From Chryseobacterium indologenes (GTDB taxonomy: Bacteria > Bacteroidota > Bacteroidia > Flavobacteriales > Weeksellaceae), in assembly GCA_016025055.1 (NCBI GenBank), contig CP065590.1, positions 1,798,001-1,862,000 of the forward strand: a DNA stretch of 64,000 nt, in the 5' to 3' direction. Position 1 is the first letter of the stretch. Each line of letters opens with the position of its first letter. A model generated the notes under the pieces. It did not search any database, was not told the DNA's origin, and saw only the letters and a list, made by a program, of their open reading frames with translations. Of this stretch, positions 17,047 through 26,243 are shown piece after piece. The position numbers and the translations under genes were made by a program.

Positions 17047-18378
17047 TTAGAAAGGATACTCATAAATTTCAGATTCGTGTAGGTAAGGGTTTCCTGTAGG
17101 AATCAACTTCAGTTTAGATAGAGCTGAAAGTACAGTAAACATAAATAATCCACCAACGAACAGGATAGCTCCTAAGATTAACAAGAATACTTCAGGAGTG
17201 TTCCAGTATGGTCCTACCGTTCCCGGCATTACCATGTTGAAGTAATCCAGGATGTGTCCCAGGATCACAACAACTGCCATTGTAGTTACTACTTTGTAGT
17301 TTCTCTTAATGCTGCTACTTACTAATACCAATAATGGTAACAAGAAGTTGATGATCAACATTGGTAAGAAAGTAGGAGAGTAGTGCTGGAATCTTCCGAA
17401 GAAGTAATTAACTTCTTCCGGTACGTTAGCATACCAATATAGCATGAACTGAGCGAACCATGTATATGTCCAAAGCATACTTGTAGCGAAAAGGAAAACT
17501 CCTAAATCGTGTAAGTGGTTGTCATTAAACTGTGGTAAGAAACCATTTTTCTTAAGATAAACACTTAATAAAATGATAACAGCAATACCACTTGAAAGGC
17601 AGCTAACCATTGAATACCAGATATACATTGTAGAATACCAGTGAGGGTCAATAGACATCAACCAGTCCCAAGCCCATGCAGCAGATGCAAATCCGAAGAA
17701 TGCAATATATCCTACAGCCCATCTGTAAAGCATTTGATACTCTACTTTAGACTTGGTTTCGTCTACTTTTTTAGACTGAGCCTTTAATTTCCATGCGAAG
17801 AAAGAAGCACCTACTACATAAATGATCGTTCTGATTGCATAAAAAGGGATATTTAAGAATCTTTTCTTTTCGAATAAAATTACGTCGAAATGAGCAGAGT
17901 TAGGGTCTGTTAATTCCGGATCCATCCAGTGGAACAAATGGCCATTGTGAGTGATGTTTAAAATCATCATGATAACCAGGATAGCCCCTCCGTAAGGAAT
18001 ATAAGAAGCAATAGCCTCCATTACTCTTGTAATAATAATTGGCCAACCAGCGTGGGCAGCGTGCTGAATACAGTAAAAAAACAATACAGCACAACTTACT
18101 CCAAAGAAAAAGACAGCTACAAAGTGTAATGAAGCTAAAGGCTGATTGTGAACCTGAAGCTCAGCATGCTCTAAGTGAGCTGCGTGGTCTTGAGGCCCAA
18201 CCATTTCACTTGAGTGTGTAGGAGCATTATGACCTGAAGCATGAACAGCTTCCATCATTTGTTCTATTTTCTCAGTAGAAAGTCCTTTATTCATAAAGAA
18301 ACCAATACCGAACAGAACTAAACCTACAACAAGAAGTATTATAGAAGTTGATTTTAATTTTGGTGAAAAACTATACAT
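17047..18378 (-). CDS. actF: Alternative complex III subunit ActF (quinol:cytochrome c oxidoreductase membrane subunit)
   Basis: A 443-residue polytopic protein with about ten hydrophobic segments, last gene of the act operon. ActF is an NrfD-related inner-membrane subunit that with ActC anchors the peripheral subunits and carries quinol and proton functions. Recognisable features are the RIWYSMVSCLSSG-like segment (YIWYSMVSCLSSGIAV) and WTYTWFAQFMLYWYANVPEE. An N-terminal extracytoplasmic insertion is rich in His (HASGHNAPTHSS, QDHAAHLEHAELQVH), which is notable for possible metal binding. The gene starts 8 bp after actE. Confidence 0.93.
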   Translation of the reverse strand: MYSFSPKLKSTSIILLVVGLVLFGIGFFMNKGLSTEKIEQMMEAVHASGHNAPTHSSEMVGPQDHAAHLEHAELQVHNQPLASLHFVAVFFFGVSCAVLFFYCIQHAAHAGWPIIITRVMEAIASYIPYGGAILVIMMILNITHNGHLFHWMDPELTDPNSAHFDVILFEKKRFLNIPFYAIRTIIYVVGASFFAWKLKAQSKKVDETKSKVEYQMLYRWAVGYIAFFGFASAAWAWDWLMSIDPHWYSTMYIWYSMVSCLSSGIAVIILLSVYLKKNGFLPQFNDNHLHDLGVFLFATSMLWTYTWFAQFMLYWYANVPEEVNYFFGRFQHYSPTFLPMLIINFLLPLLVLVSSSIKRNYKVVTTMAVVVILGHILDYFNMVMPGTVGPYWNTPEVFLLILGAILFVGGLFMFTVLSALSKLKLIPTGNPYLHESEIYEYPF

Positions 18379-18386
18379 TTCTTTTC

Positions 18387-19070
18387 TTATTTTTTAGTTT
18401 CGGTAGTCGTTTCAGTTGCTGGTGCCGCTGTAGCTGCTGCCGGTGCTGCTGCTCCTTTTTTGAAAGCACTCATCACATACATAGCCACTCTCCATCTGTC
18501 TCCTGCGTTCAGTTGTCCCGCATAAGATCCCATTGCATTTCTACCGTTTGTTAATACATAATGAACAGATCCTACAGTAATTTCTCTGTCAGCATAATTA
18601 GGTACTCCTGAGAATGCTCCGGTTTGTACAATAGGTCCTTGTCCATCTCCTCCTGTTCCGTGACATGCAGCACAAGTGTGATCAAACAATACTTTTCCTC
18701 TTTCAAGATCCTTGGCAGCATTAGCCGGGTTCAGAGGAGAAGTCGTAAGTTTTTTAGAAGCATCATACCCTGCATTGTACTCGTCAACGTTTTTAGGTAA
18801 TAAGCTTTCTTCAAAAACACCATCTTTATTCTGAGCTACTGATCCTTCTACCGGAGAAAGACCTGTAGCCCCATTATTTTTTACGAAAGCAGGAATTTCA
18901 TTTTCATGATCTGAATACGCGTCCTGAGCTTTCATCAATGGATCATAAGCTACCGGAAAATACATGTCCGGGAAATATACCAGCGGAGTATTCTCCTTTG
19001 GCCCGCAAGAGTTAAGTAAAACTGTTGTTAAACCTAAAACTGCTGTAATTCTTAATACACTATTTTTCAT
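18387..19070 (-). CDS. actE: Alternative complex III subunit ActE (mono-haem cytochrome c lipoprotein)
   Basis: A 227-residue protein. The lipoprotein signal ends at TTVLLNSC (Cys near 22), followed by the ActE-type YFPDMYFPVAYDPL segment near residue 34. The haem c site CAACH lies near residue 136, with a candidate axial methionine in GRNAMGSYAG, and the C-terminus is an Ala/Thr-rich tail. It should face the periplasm and pass electrons from the complex to a downstream acceptor. It lies between actD and actF. Confidence 0.93.
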   Translation of the reverse strand: MKNSVLRITAVLGLTTVLLNSCGPKENTPLVYFPDMYFPVAYDPLMKAQDAYSDHENEIPAFVKNNGATGLSPVEGSVAQNKDGVFEESLLPKNVDEYNAGYDASKKLTTSPLNPANAAKDLERGKVLFDHTCAACHGTGGDGQGPIVQTGAFSGVPNYADREITVGSVHYVLTNGRNAMGSYAGQLNAGDRWRVAMYVMSAFKKGAAAPAAATAAPATETTTETKK

Positions 19071-19071
19071 T

Positions 19072-19593
19072 TTAAGCGTCTTTAACAGTTATTTCTTCAA
19101 CTCCAGTTTCAATAAGCAACTGTTTTACAGATTCTACATCTTCAGTTACAAATTCCATCATGAATTTATCATCCGTAGTTCTTGGGTCAGGATTCTGAGC
19201 CGGTGCTCCCGGATACATCTTGTTTCTAACTAAGAAAGTAAGAGACATCATGTGAGCTGCACAGAATACCATTAATTCAAACATTGGAACTACGAATGCC
19301 GGCATATTGTGTCCCCAGTCAAAAGCTGGTTTACCACCAATATTCTGAGGCCAGTCGTGGTTCATTACATACCAGGTTAACGTAGCACCGATAGTAACAC
19401 CATAACAAGCATAGATGAAAGCAGCATCAGAAATTCTTGTTTTCTTTAAACCTAAAGCTTTATCTAGTCCGTGAACCGGAAACGGAGTATAGACTTCGTT
19501 TATCGCGATTCCTTTATCGTTGAATGCTTTAACGCCGTTCATTAAATCGTCGTCGTCAGCATAAAGTCCGTATACAATTTTAGTGGTGCTCAT
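19072..19593 (-). CDS. actD: Alternative complex III subunit ActD (DUF3341)
   Basis: About 173 residues from the ATG at 19593. The frame opens further upstream to 19620, but MSTTKIVYGLYADDDDLMNG begins the conserved DUF3341 domain. Two membrane segments follow (ISDAAFIYACYGVTIGATL and PMFELMVFCAAHMMSLTFL). The family is a small membrane subunit that helps hold ActC and ActF. The gene overlaps the 3' end of actC by 14 bp, so the two are translationally coupled. Confidence 0.9.
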   Translation of the reverse strand: MSTTKIVYGLYADDDDLMNGVKAFNDKGIAINEVYTPFPVHGLDKALGLKKTRISDAAFIYACYGVTIGATLTWYVMNHDWPQNIGGKPAFDWGHNMPAFVVPMFELMVFCAAHMMSLTFLVRNKMYPGAPAQNPDPRTTDDKFMMEFVTEDVESVKQLLIETGVEEITVKDA

Positions 19594-20977
19594 CTCCTTC
19601 TTTTGCTTTATAAGTTTCACCTGAGATTTTCAAAATCGATTTTAATTCAGCCTGCGCAATTACAGGGAATGTTCTTGCATATAATAAGAATAATACAGAG
19701 AAGAATCCGATTGTTCCTAAGTATACACCCACATCAATGATCGTTGGCTTAAACATTGTCCATGATCCTGGTAAGTAGTCTCTTGAAAGGTTGATAACGA
19801 TGATATCAAAACGCTCAAACCACATACCGATGTTAATGATCAATGCAACAATGAATGTCCAGATAATATTTGTTCTTGCTTTCTTGAACCAGAATGAAGC
19901 TGGAACTACAAGGTTACAGATAATCAATGACCAGAATGCCCACCAGTAAGGTCCTACAGCAGCACCTGGTGAAAGGTAAGTAAAGTCTTCAAATCTGGAT
20001 CCTGAATACCATCCGATGAAATATTCAGTAGCATAAGCTACAGTTACCATACCACCTGTTAAAACGATTACGATGTTCATAATTTCGATATGATACATGG
20101 TAATGTACTCTTCAAGGTGACATACTTTTCTTGCTACTAACAATAGTGTCTGTACCATTGCAAATCCTGAGAAGATTGCTCCGGCAACGAAGTAAGGAGG
20201 ATAGATCGTTGAGTGCCATCCTTTAATTACTGAAGTTGCGAAGTCAAAAGATACGGTAGTGTGTACCGAGAATACAAGCGGAGTTGCTAAACCTGCAAGA
20301 ACCAAAGAAAGTTCTTCGAATCTTTGCCAGTGTTTTGCTTTACCACCCCAACCGAAGGCCAGGAATGTATAAATTTTCTTAGTCCAAGGAGTTTTAGCTC
20401 TATCTCTGATCATTGCAAAGTCAGGGATCAATCCCATGAACCAGAATACAGTTGATACTGAGAAATACGTTGAGATCGCAAATACGTCCCAAAGTAGAGG
20501 AGAGTTGAAGTTCCCCCAAAGAGAACCGAATTGGTTTGGTAAAGGGAATACCCAGTATCCAACCCAAACTCTACCCATGTGAATTACAGGGAAGATTGCT
20601 GCCTGTACAACCGCAAAGATCGTCATCGCCTCTGCTGATCTGTTTACAGACATTCTCCATCTCTGTCTAAATAATAATAATACTGCTGAGATTAGGGTCC
20701 CGGCGTGACCGATACCTACCCACCATACGAAGTTGGTAATATCCCAACCCCAGTTAATAGTTCTGTTAAGCCCCCATGCTCCAATACCTGTCCCGATAGT
20801 GTAAGCGATACAGCCGAATCCATAAAGGAATAGAACTAGTGCAGCATATAATGAAATCCACCATAATTTACCTGCTCTTTCTTCGATAGGTCGTGCAATA
20901 TCTTCTGTGATATCGTGATAAGTTTTGTGACCAATAATTAGAGGTTCCCTTATCGGAGCTTCGTAATGTCCTGACAT
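19580..20977 (-). CDS. actC: Alternative complex III subunit ActC (NrfD family)
   Basis: A 465-residue membrane protein with about ten hydrophobic segments, NrfD/PsrC-like. It binds quinol at the membrane and contacts the Fe-S subunit ActB. Recognisable stretches are WWVGIGHAGTLISAVLLL near residue 83, FRQRWRMSVNRSAEAMTIFA near 104 and PYWVGYWVFPLPN-like (VGYWVFPLPNQFGSLWGN) near 138. Start ATG at 20977 lies 25 bp after actB. It overlaps actD by 14 bp at the 3' end. Confidence 0.95.
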   Translation of the reverse strand: MSGHYEAPIREPLIIGHKTYHDITEDIARPIEERAGKLWWISLYAALVLFLYGFGCIAYTIGTGIGAWGLNRTINWGWDITNFVWWVGIGHAGTLISAVLLLFRQRWRMSVNRSAEAMTIFAVVQAAIFPVIHMGRVWVGYWVFPLPNQFGSLWGNFNSPLLWDVFAISTYFSVSTVFWFMGLIPDFAMIRDRAKTPWTKKIYTFLAFGWGGKAKHWQRFEELSLVLAGLATPLVFSVHTTVSFDFATSVIKGWHSTIYPPYFVAGAIFSGFAMVQTLLLVARKVCHLEEYITMYHIEIMNIVIVLTGGMVTVAYATEYFIGWYSGSRFEDFTYLSPGAAVGPYWWAFWSLIICNLVVPASFWFKKARTNIIWTFIVALIINIGMWFERFDIIVINLSRDYLPGSWTMFKPTIIDVGVYLGTIGFFSVLFLLYARTFPVIAQAELKSILKISGETYKAKEGDEHH

Positions 20978-21002
20978 TTTTTACCTATTTATTATTTAAA
21001 CT

Positions 21003-24000
21003 TTATTTTTCTACTCTGTTTCTTACTTTAGTGTGATAGAACACGTTTGGTTTTGTTCCGATCTCCTCTAGTAAATAATATCTTCTGTTAGAGGCATATA
21101 CCTTTCTAATTTCAGATTCTTTATCATTCATGTCTCCAAATGTCATTGCACCAGTAGAACAAGCTTTAGAACAAGCAGTCTGGAATTCTCCATCCTTCAC
21201 TTTTCTTCCTTCCTTCTTAGCCTCAAGAATTGTATTCTGAGTCATTTGGATACACATTGAACATTTCTCCATTACCCCTCTAGTTCTTACAACTACATCC
21301 GGGTTAAGTACCATTCTTCCTAAATCATTGTTCATGTTGAAGTCGAACTTGTCGTTTAGGTTATAAGTAAACCAGTTGAAACGTCTTACTTTGTACGGAC
21401 AGTTGTTTGCACAATATCTGGTACCGATACATCTGTTGTAAGCCATATGGTTTTGACCTTGCTTACCGTGTGAAGTAGCCGCTACCGGACATACAGTTTC
21501 ACATGGAGCGTGGTTACAGTGCTGACACATTACTGGCTGGAAGATTACATCCGGATTATCAGCAGGGTGGTTTAATGCACCTCCTTCTTTGTTGAATGCA
21601 GTACCGTATAATTCTGGTACAGCCATTCCTTCTTTTAATCCTTCATATACTTCAACCTTTTGTCTTGAAGAATAGTAACGGTCGATTCTTAACCAGTACA
21701 TATCTCTGGACATTCTTACTTCTGCTTTACCTACCACAGGAACGTTGTTTTCAGCCTGACAAGCAATAATACATGCTCCACAACCTGTACAAGAGTTCAA
21801 GTCAATAGATAAGTTGAAGTGAGGCCCATCTGTATCATCAAATGCATCCCAAAGGTCAATTTTTCTTGCCGGAAGAGCCCCGCTGATGGTGTGGTATTCC
21901 AAAGGCTTATTCCATCCTTTGTGCTCATCATCAAATGGTACGTTGATGAATTCAGCTAATGGAACTTCCTTAGCGATTTCGTAACGACCCATCAATGTAT
22001 TTTGAAGCTGGATACCTGCAAACTCGTGATCTTCTCCTGTTTTCTCGATTTTAACACCGGAAAGAACAAGGTTGGAACCATCGAATAAAGGATAAGCATT
22101 TACCCCTGTATCAGCAGTTGCTCCTGAGTTTTTCTTACCATAACCAAGCGCCAGACCTACTGATCCTTCTGCCTGACCTGGCTGTACAAATACAGGAACG
22201 TCTTTTATTGTTACTCCGTTTACGGTAAGGTTTACGATAGAACCATCCAACTGCATTCTTGCGTTAAGGTCATTATCGATACCGAACTTTTCTGCGTCTT
22301 TCGGAGAAATTGTCAGGTAGTTATCCCAAGACATTCTGGTGATCGGGTCAGGTAATTCTTGTAACCAAGGGTTGTTTGCCTGAGTACCGTCTCCCATCGA
22401 AGTCTTAGTGTATAATACTAATTCTAATTCTGAAGCTTTGAAGTTTCCTAATTCAGCAACAGCCTGAGCAGCGTTTCCACCTGCGTAAGATAATGTTGTT
22501 GAGTTAGTAGAAGCATTGATACCGTTATATAATGCTTTGTTGAAAGATGTACCACCTAAAAGAGAAGCTGAGCTTGCCTTTAAATAATCGTAGTAGTTGT
22601 TTGCAGCATTGTTTTTACCATTCTTCCAAACCAATAAAGACTCTTCAATCTGTCTTGATTTGTAGATCTTCTGGATCGTAGGCTGCATCAATGAATATAC
22701 ACCGGTCTGTGGTTCGATATCTCCCCAAGACTCTAACCAGTTAGCCACCGGAATAACAGCCTTAGCTGCTTTGTACATTTCATTTTTCTTATCAGCAACA
22801 GCAATTACGTAAGGAACTTTTGATAAAGATTTTTTGAAATCTTCTCCTTTCGGATGAGCGTAGATAGGGTCTACATTGTTGGTAACTAATACACCAACCT
22901 GACCTGCGTTTATCCATCCAAGGAATTCCTGGTATCTTGCACCGTCGAATTCTTTTAATAGGTTTGCTTTACCTGTGAAAGCAACTGATCCTAATTTCTG
23001 GTTGATTAAGTGTGCTAAAACCTGTGCTCCTTTAGAACCGTCAGCGAAAACAACAGCTTTGCTTCCTTTCGCTTTCAATTCGTTAGCAATTTCAGTAGCA
23101 GTCTTATCAGAAGTACCACCACCTACAATTGCATTATAAACTTCAACTAAAGTTTTGTTTACTGCACTTGGCTTTAATCTGTATCTTGAGTCAGCGTTAG
23201 CACCGGTTAATGACATATTAGACTCCACCTGAATGTGTCTCAACATGTTTGGTCCCGGTTTTCTTGCCGCTGCATAAGAAGTTTCTAAGCTTGAAGCGTT
23301 GTAATCTCCTAAGAAATCAGCCTGGAAAGATACTACCAATTCAGAACCTTTAAGGTCATAAACAGGTAAAGCTCTTTGTCCGAATACTTCCTGAGCAGCA
23401 TCTAATCCTGCCGCATAAGGGAAAGCATCGAAAGTTACTAATTCAGCTGTAGGATATTTTGCCTTAAATTCAGCAAATAGCTTTTTGAAAGTTGGTGAAG
23501 CAAAAGAATGTGATAGAACCACAATCTTTTTACCTGACGCTTTAGCTTCTTCCAATCCTTTGATAACGAAACTGTCTACTTTATCGAAAGTTTCATCTTT
23601 ACCGTCCAGTTTAGGCTGCTTTACTTTATCATTATCATAAAGAGAAAGTACACTAGCCTGAGCTCTGGCGTTAGTTTTACCTAAATCACCACCAGCCGGG
23701 TTTGGTTCAATTTTGATGGGTCTACCTTCACGGGTTTTTACTAAAACACTGGCAAAGTCGAAACCGTCAAAATAGGTTGAAGCGTAATAATTAGGGATTC
23801 CCGGAATAATATCATGCGGTTTTACCACATAAGGAATCGTTTTGATAACCGGAGCTTCGCAGGCAGCTAATGTTACTGCTGCTGTAGAGAATCCTAGTAA
23901 TTTAAGGAAGTCTCTTCTTGAAGTACTTGATCCGTTCTTCTCAGCATCTCCAAGGAAATCTTCTACCGGAATTTCTTCCTGAAACTCTTTCTGAGCCAGC

Positions 24001-24065
24001 TTATTATTTAAAGCCGGATCTTTAAGTTCATGAATACTTCTGAATTGTATTTTGTTTGAAGCCAT
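21003..24065 (-). CDS. actB: Alternative complex III subunit ActB (molybdopterin-like/Fe-S subunit)
   Basis: A 1020-residue fusion of a molybdopterin-oxidoreductase-like domain (residues about 60-720) and a ferredoxin-like C-terminal domain, as usual for ActB. A Tat-type signal (SRRDFLKLLGFSTAAVTLAA) ends in a lipobox-like cysteine. Four Fe-S motifs follow: CTGCGACIIAC near 757, CQHCNHAPCETVC near 850, CIGTRYCANNC near 880 and CSMCIQ near 938 with later cysteines. ActB-family proteins lack the Mo cofactor. It relays electrons from quinol to the haem subunits. Located between actA and actC. Confidence 0.96.
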   Translation of the reverse strand: MASNKIQFRSIHELKDPALNNKLAQKEFQEEIPVEDFLGDAEKNGSSTSRRDFLKLLGFSTAAVTLAACEAPVIKTIPYVVKPHDIIPGIPNYYASTYFDGFDFASVLVKTREGRPIKIEPNPAGGDLGKTNARAQASVLSLYDNDKVKQPKLDGKDETFDKVDSFVIKGLEEAKASGKKIVVLSHSFASPTFKKLFAEFKAKYPTAELVTFDAFPYAAGLDAAQEVFGQRALPVYDLKGSELVVSFQADFLGDYNASSLETSYAAARKPGPNMLRHIQVESNMSLTGANADSRYRLKPSAVNKTLVEVYNAIVGGGTSDKTATEIANELKAKGSKAVVFADGSKGAQVLAHLINQKLGSVAFTGKANLLKEFDGARYQEFLGWINAGQVGVLVTNNVDPIYAHPKGEDFKKSLSKVPYVIAVADKKNEMYKAAKAVIPVANWLESWGDIEPQTGVYSLMQPTIQKIYKSRQIEESLLVWKNGKNNAANNYYDYLKASSASLLGGTSFNKALYNGINASTNSTTLSYAGGNAAQAVAELGNFKASELELVLYTKTSMGDGTQANNPWLQELPDPITRMSWDNYLTISPKDAEKFGIDNDLNARMQLDGSIVNLTVNGVTIKDVPVFVQPGQAEGSVGLALGYGKKNSGATADTGVNAYPLFDGSNLVLSGVKIEKTGEDHEFAGIQLQNTLMGRYEIAKEVPLAEFINVPFDDEHKGWNKPLEYHTISGALPARKIDLWDAFDDTDGPHFNLSIDLNSCTGCGACIIACQAENNVPVVGKAEVRMSRDMYWLRIDRYYSSRQKVEVYEGLKEGMAVPELYGTAFNKEGGALNHPADNPDVIFQPVMCQHCNHAPCETVCPVAATSHGKQGQNHMAYNRCIGTRYCANNCPYKVRRFNWFTYNLNDKFDFNMNNDLGRMVLNPDVVVRTRGVMEKCSMCIQMTQNTILEAKKEGRKVKDGEFQTACSKACSTGAMTFGDMNDKESEIRKVYASNRRYYLLEEIGTKPNVFYHTKVRNRVEK

Positions 24066-24088
24066 TTATACTTCTAATTTTTTAGTTA

Positions 24089-25447
24089 TTAATAATGACA
24101 TTTACCACACTCAAGACCTCCAATTGCAGCTACAGTGATCTTACCTCCATCCTGAGGATATTGTTTTTTCAACTTGTCATGTAGATTCTTGAAGTACTCT
24201 TTATTATAACCGTTGTTCATATCAACCTCAGTAGTTCTGTGACATTCGATACACCATCCCATGGTAAAGTCGTTAGCCATCTGAACAACATTCATTGTGT
24301 CAATTTTTCCGTGACAAGCTTTACATACAACATCAATTTTGTTGTTTGGATTCTTTTTGTTGAAAGAATTGATGATGGCTTGTTCACCTGCAATGACGTG
24401 CTGAGAGTGATTGAAGTAAACGAAGTCTGGCATGTTGTGGATTCTTGTCCACTCAACCGGTTGTGTTTTTCCTGTATACTGTTGTTTAGCAGGATCCCAA
24501 CCTGTTGCAGCGTAGATCTTCTGGATTTCTCCATCATAGAATGCCTTGTCTTTTCCTGGCTCCATGTAGTGATCTGCGTTGTATTCAGAGATTGTTCTGT
24601 GACAGTTCATACAAACGTTCATAGAAGGAATCTCAGATACTTTTCCGTATTTAGCACTAGAGTGACATAATTGACAGTCAATTTTCTGTTCTCCAGCATG
24701 GATTTTGTGAGAGAAGTAGATAGGTTGCTCAGGTTTGTATCCTTTGTAAACCCCGATCCACATTAACCAGTTCCATACCCCGTAAGCTGCTAAAATAGCC
24801 AGAATAGCTATTACTGCTTTACCTACATAATGGAACTTCTCATACATTTCTCTGAACGAACGAACTCTTGTTTCGTTAAGGCCTGCCAATTCTTCAGACT
24901 GTCCCAGTTTTACAAGTTGTCTTAGTTTAAGTAAGATCCAGACTAATAAACCTGCAATCGCTAAAAGAGAAATGATAACAATGTTTGTAGTAGTTTTGTC
25001 TGCAGGAGCTGCTGCCGTAGCATCAGTCGCAGGAGTGGCTTCCGCTTTTTTCTCTTCCGGAGCCGGAGGATTAGTAGTGAACGCTAAAATGTCATCAATA
25101 TCCTTCTCTGTAAGATTAGGAAACTGCAACATCTCAGTCTTATTATACTTTTCGAAAATTTCATTGGCGTATTTATCCCCTGAAGCTCTTAAAGCTTTGT
25201 TGTCTTTGATCCACTTGTGAAGCCAATCTCTGTCTACACCGCCTTCTGTCTTTACACGTTCTACAACCCCCTTTAATGGTGGGCCAATAACTTGTTTGTC
25301 CAGCGCGTGACATGCAGTACAATTCGCTTTGAAAAGTTTCTCTCCGTTTTTAGGATCGCCGTCTTGCCCGTAAAATGAAGCACTGGTTGATAGCAATAAA
25401 CCAATTGCAATCAACGTTTTTTTATAATGCTTTCTCCAACTAATCAT
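24089..25447 (-). CDS. actA: Alternative complex III subunit ActA (multihaem cytochrome c)
   Basis: A 452-residue protein with six CXXCH haem sites. One is an N-terminal cytochrome c domain (CTACH near residue 45, after a signal peptide). Five lie in the C-terminal half (CQLCH about 258, CMNCH about 279, CKACH about 374, CIECH about 398, CGKCH at the end). A membrane segment (TTNIVIISLLAIAGLLVWIL) and a second hydrophobic stretch (AVIAILAILAAYGVWNWLMW) separate the two parts. The described ActA core is pentahaem; the extra mono-haem domain is fused at the N-terminus. It is the first gene of the operon. Confidence 0.95.
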   Translation of the reverse strand: MISWRKHYKKTLIAIGLLLSTSASFYGQDGDPKNGEKLFKANCTACHALDKQVIGPPLKGVVERVKTEGGVDRDWLHKWIKDNKALRASGDKYANEIFEKYNKTEMLQFPNLTEKDIDDILAFTTNPPAPEEKKAEATPATDATAAAPADKTTTNIVIISLLAIAGLLVWILLKLRQLVKLGQSEELAGLNETRVRSFREMYEKFHYVGKAVIAILAILAAYGVWNWLMWIGVYKGYKPEQPIYFSHKIHAGEQKIDCQLCHSSAKYGKVSEIPSMNVCMNCHRTISEYNADHYMEPGKDKAFYDGEIQKIYAATGWDPAKQQYTGKTQPVEWTRIHNMPDFVYFNHSQHVIAGEQAIINSFNKKNPNNKIDVVCKACHGKIDTMNVVQMANDFTMGWCIECHRTTEVDMNNGYNKEYFKNLHDKLKKQYPQDGGKITVAAIGGLECGKCHY

Positions 25448-25491
25448 TTAAATTATCTTATGTTAGTAAAATATTGAACATATCAATCCCG

Positions 25492-25499
25492 CAAAAATA
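25492..25499 (-). promoter_or_regulatory. -7 box of the act operon
   Basis: TATTTTTG on the minus strand, 44 bp upstream of the actA ATG, matches TAnnTTTG. No clear -33 box at the expected distance. Confidence 0.55.
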
Positions 25500-25581
25500 A
25501 TATTTTTAACACAAATTTAACGGCATATAAAAAGGGGAAAATGTCATTTAAGGTTAATTTGTACTGATTCTAAATAACCTG

Positions 25582-25613
25582 TTTGGTATAGTTTTTTAAT
25601 TTGTATAAATTTG
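25582..25613 (+). promoter_or_regulatory. Promoter of the SPOR-domain gene
   Basis: -33 TTTG (25582-25585), 20-bp spacer, -7 TAAATTTG (25606-25613), ATG at 25629. This is the cleanest Bacteroidota promoter in the window. Confidence 0.8.
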
Positions 25614-25628
25614 CGGAAACAAGTTTAA

Positions 25629-26186
25629 ATGAGAAATTTGATCAAAATATTTTCAGTATTATCATTATTTGGTTTTTATAGTATTGAAGCACAGCAGGTT
25701 GTTAAGAGAGATACCCTTTCGGGAACGGAGCTTGTCATCACGATGGATTCCAAAATAAATACTGCTTTGGAAGGAATCGAAGGCAAATGTTCTAAAGTTG
25801 TCACCAATAATCCATCCAGAGATTATGGGAATACTGATAGCGGAATTTCTACCGGTGGGATCACAAAACCACCTAAAATATATGTGCCAAGCAGGGAACT
25901 TACCAATGCTGAAATTTGTAAGAAAAATCCTAGAATTTTAGGATACAAAATCCAGATTACAACGGTAAAAAGTAATGAGGAAGCGAATGAAGTGAAATCC
26001 TATTTCAGAAAAAGATTTCCTAATCTGAAAGTAGAAACCGATGCATCATTGAGACCGAATTATAAAATTCTTGCGGGAAGTTACTTTACAAAGCAGAGTG
26101 CTGCCGCTGACCTTTCAAAAATCAGAGAATACTTTAAATCTGCAGTAGCCGTACAGTACAGAATTTTCTGTGCAGAGGCAAAATAA
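25629..26186 (+). CDS. SPOR domain-containing secreted protein
   Basis: A 185-residue protein. Signal peptide RNLIKIFSVLSLFGFYSIEA, a short polar linker, and a C-terminal SPOR-like repeat region (GYKIQITTVKSNEEANEVKS through YKILAGSYFTKQSAAADLSK, residues about 108-175). SPOR domains bind peptidoglycan stripped of peptide stems, often at the division site. This copy lacks a membrane anchor, so it would be periplasmic. Single-gene unit with a textbook promoter and a terminator. Confidence 0.85.
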   Translation: MRNLIKIFSVLSLFGFYSIEAQQVVKRDTLSGTELVITMDSKINTALEGIEGKCSKVVTNNPSRDYGNTDSGISTGGITKPPKIYVPSRELTNAEICKKNPRILGYKIQITTVKSNEEANEVKSYFRKRFPNLKVETDASLRPNYKILAGSYFTKQSAAADLSKIREYFKSAVAVQYRIFCAEAK

Positions 26187-26210
26187 GAAATAGGTATTTT
26201 GAAAATATAA

Positions 26211-26243
26211 TAAAAAAGCTGAGAAATTTCTCAGCTTTTTTTT
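26211..26243. terminator. Bidirectional terminator between the SPOR gene and a membrane protein gene
   Basis: AAAAAAGCTGAGAAA / TTTCTCAGCTTTTTT perfect hairpin, positioned between two convergent genes. Confidence 0.92.

Noticed and set aside
18050..18380. Second actF-like start within actF
   Set aside because: Internal methionines follow the first membrane segment. The start at 18378 gives the full ActF topology and sits 8 bp after actE.
19594..19620. Longer start of actD at 19620
   Set aside because: The extra nine residues (KLIKQKKE type) are encoded within the actC end and precede the conserved DUF3341 beginning, so the ATG at 19593 is preferred.
24239..24670. Plus-strand frame of 143 codons
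   Set aside because: It is opposite actA, whose haem motifs prove the minus-strand coding. The antisense frame is Cys/Val/Phe-rich without domain features.
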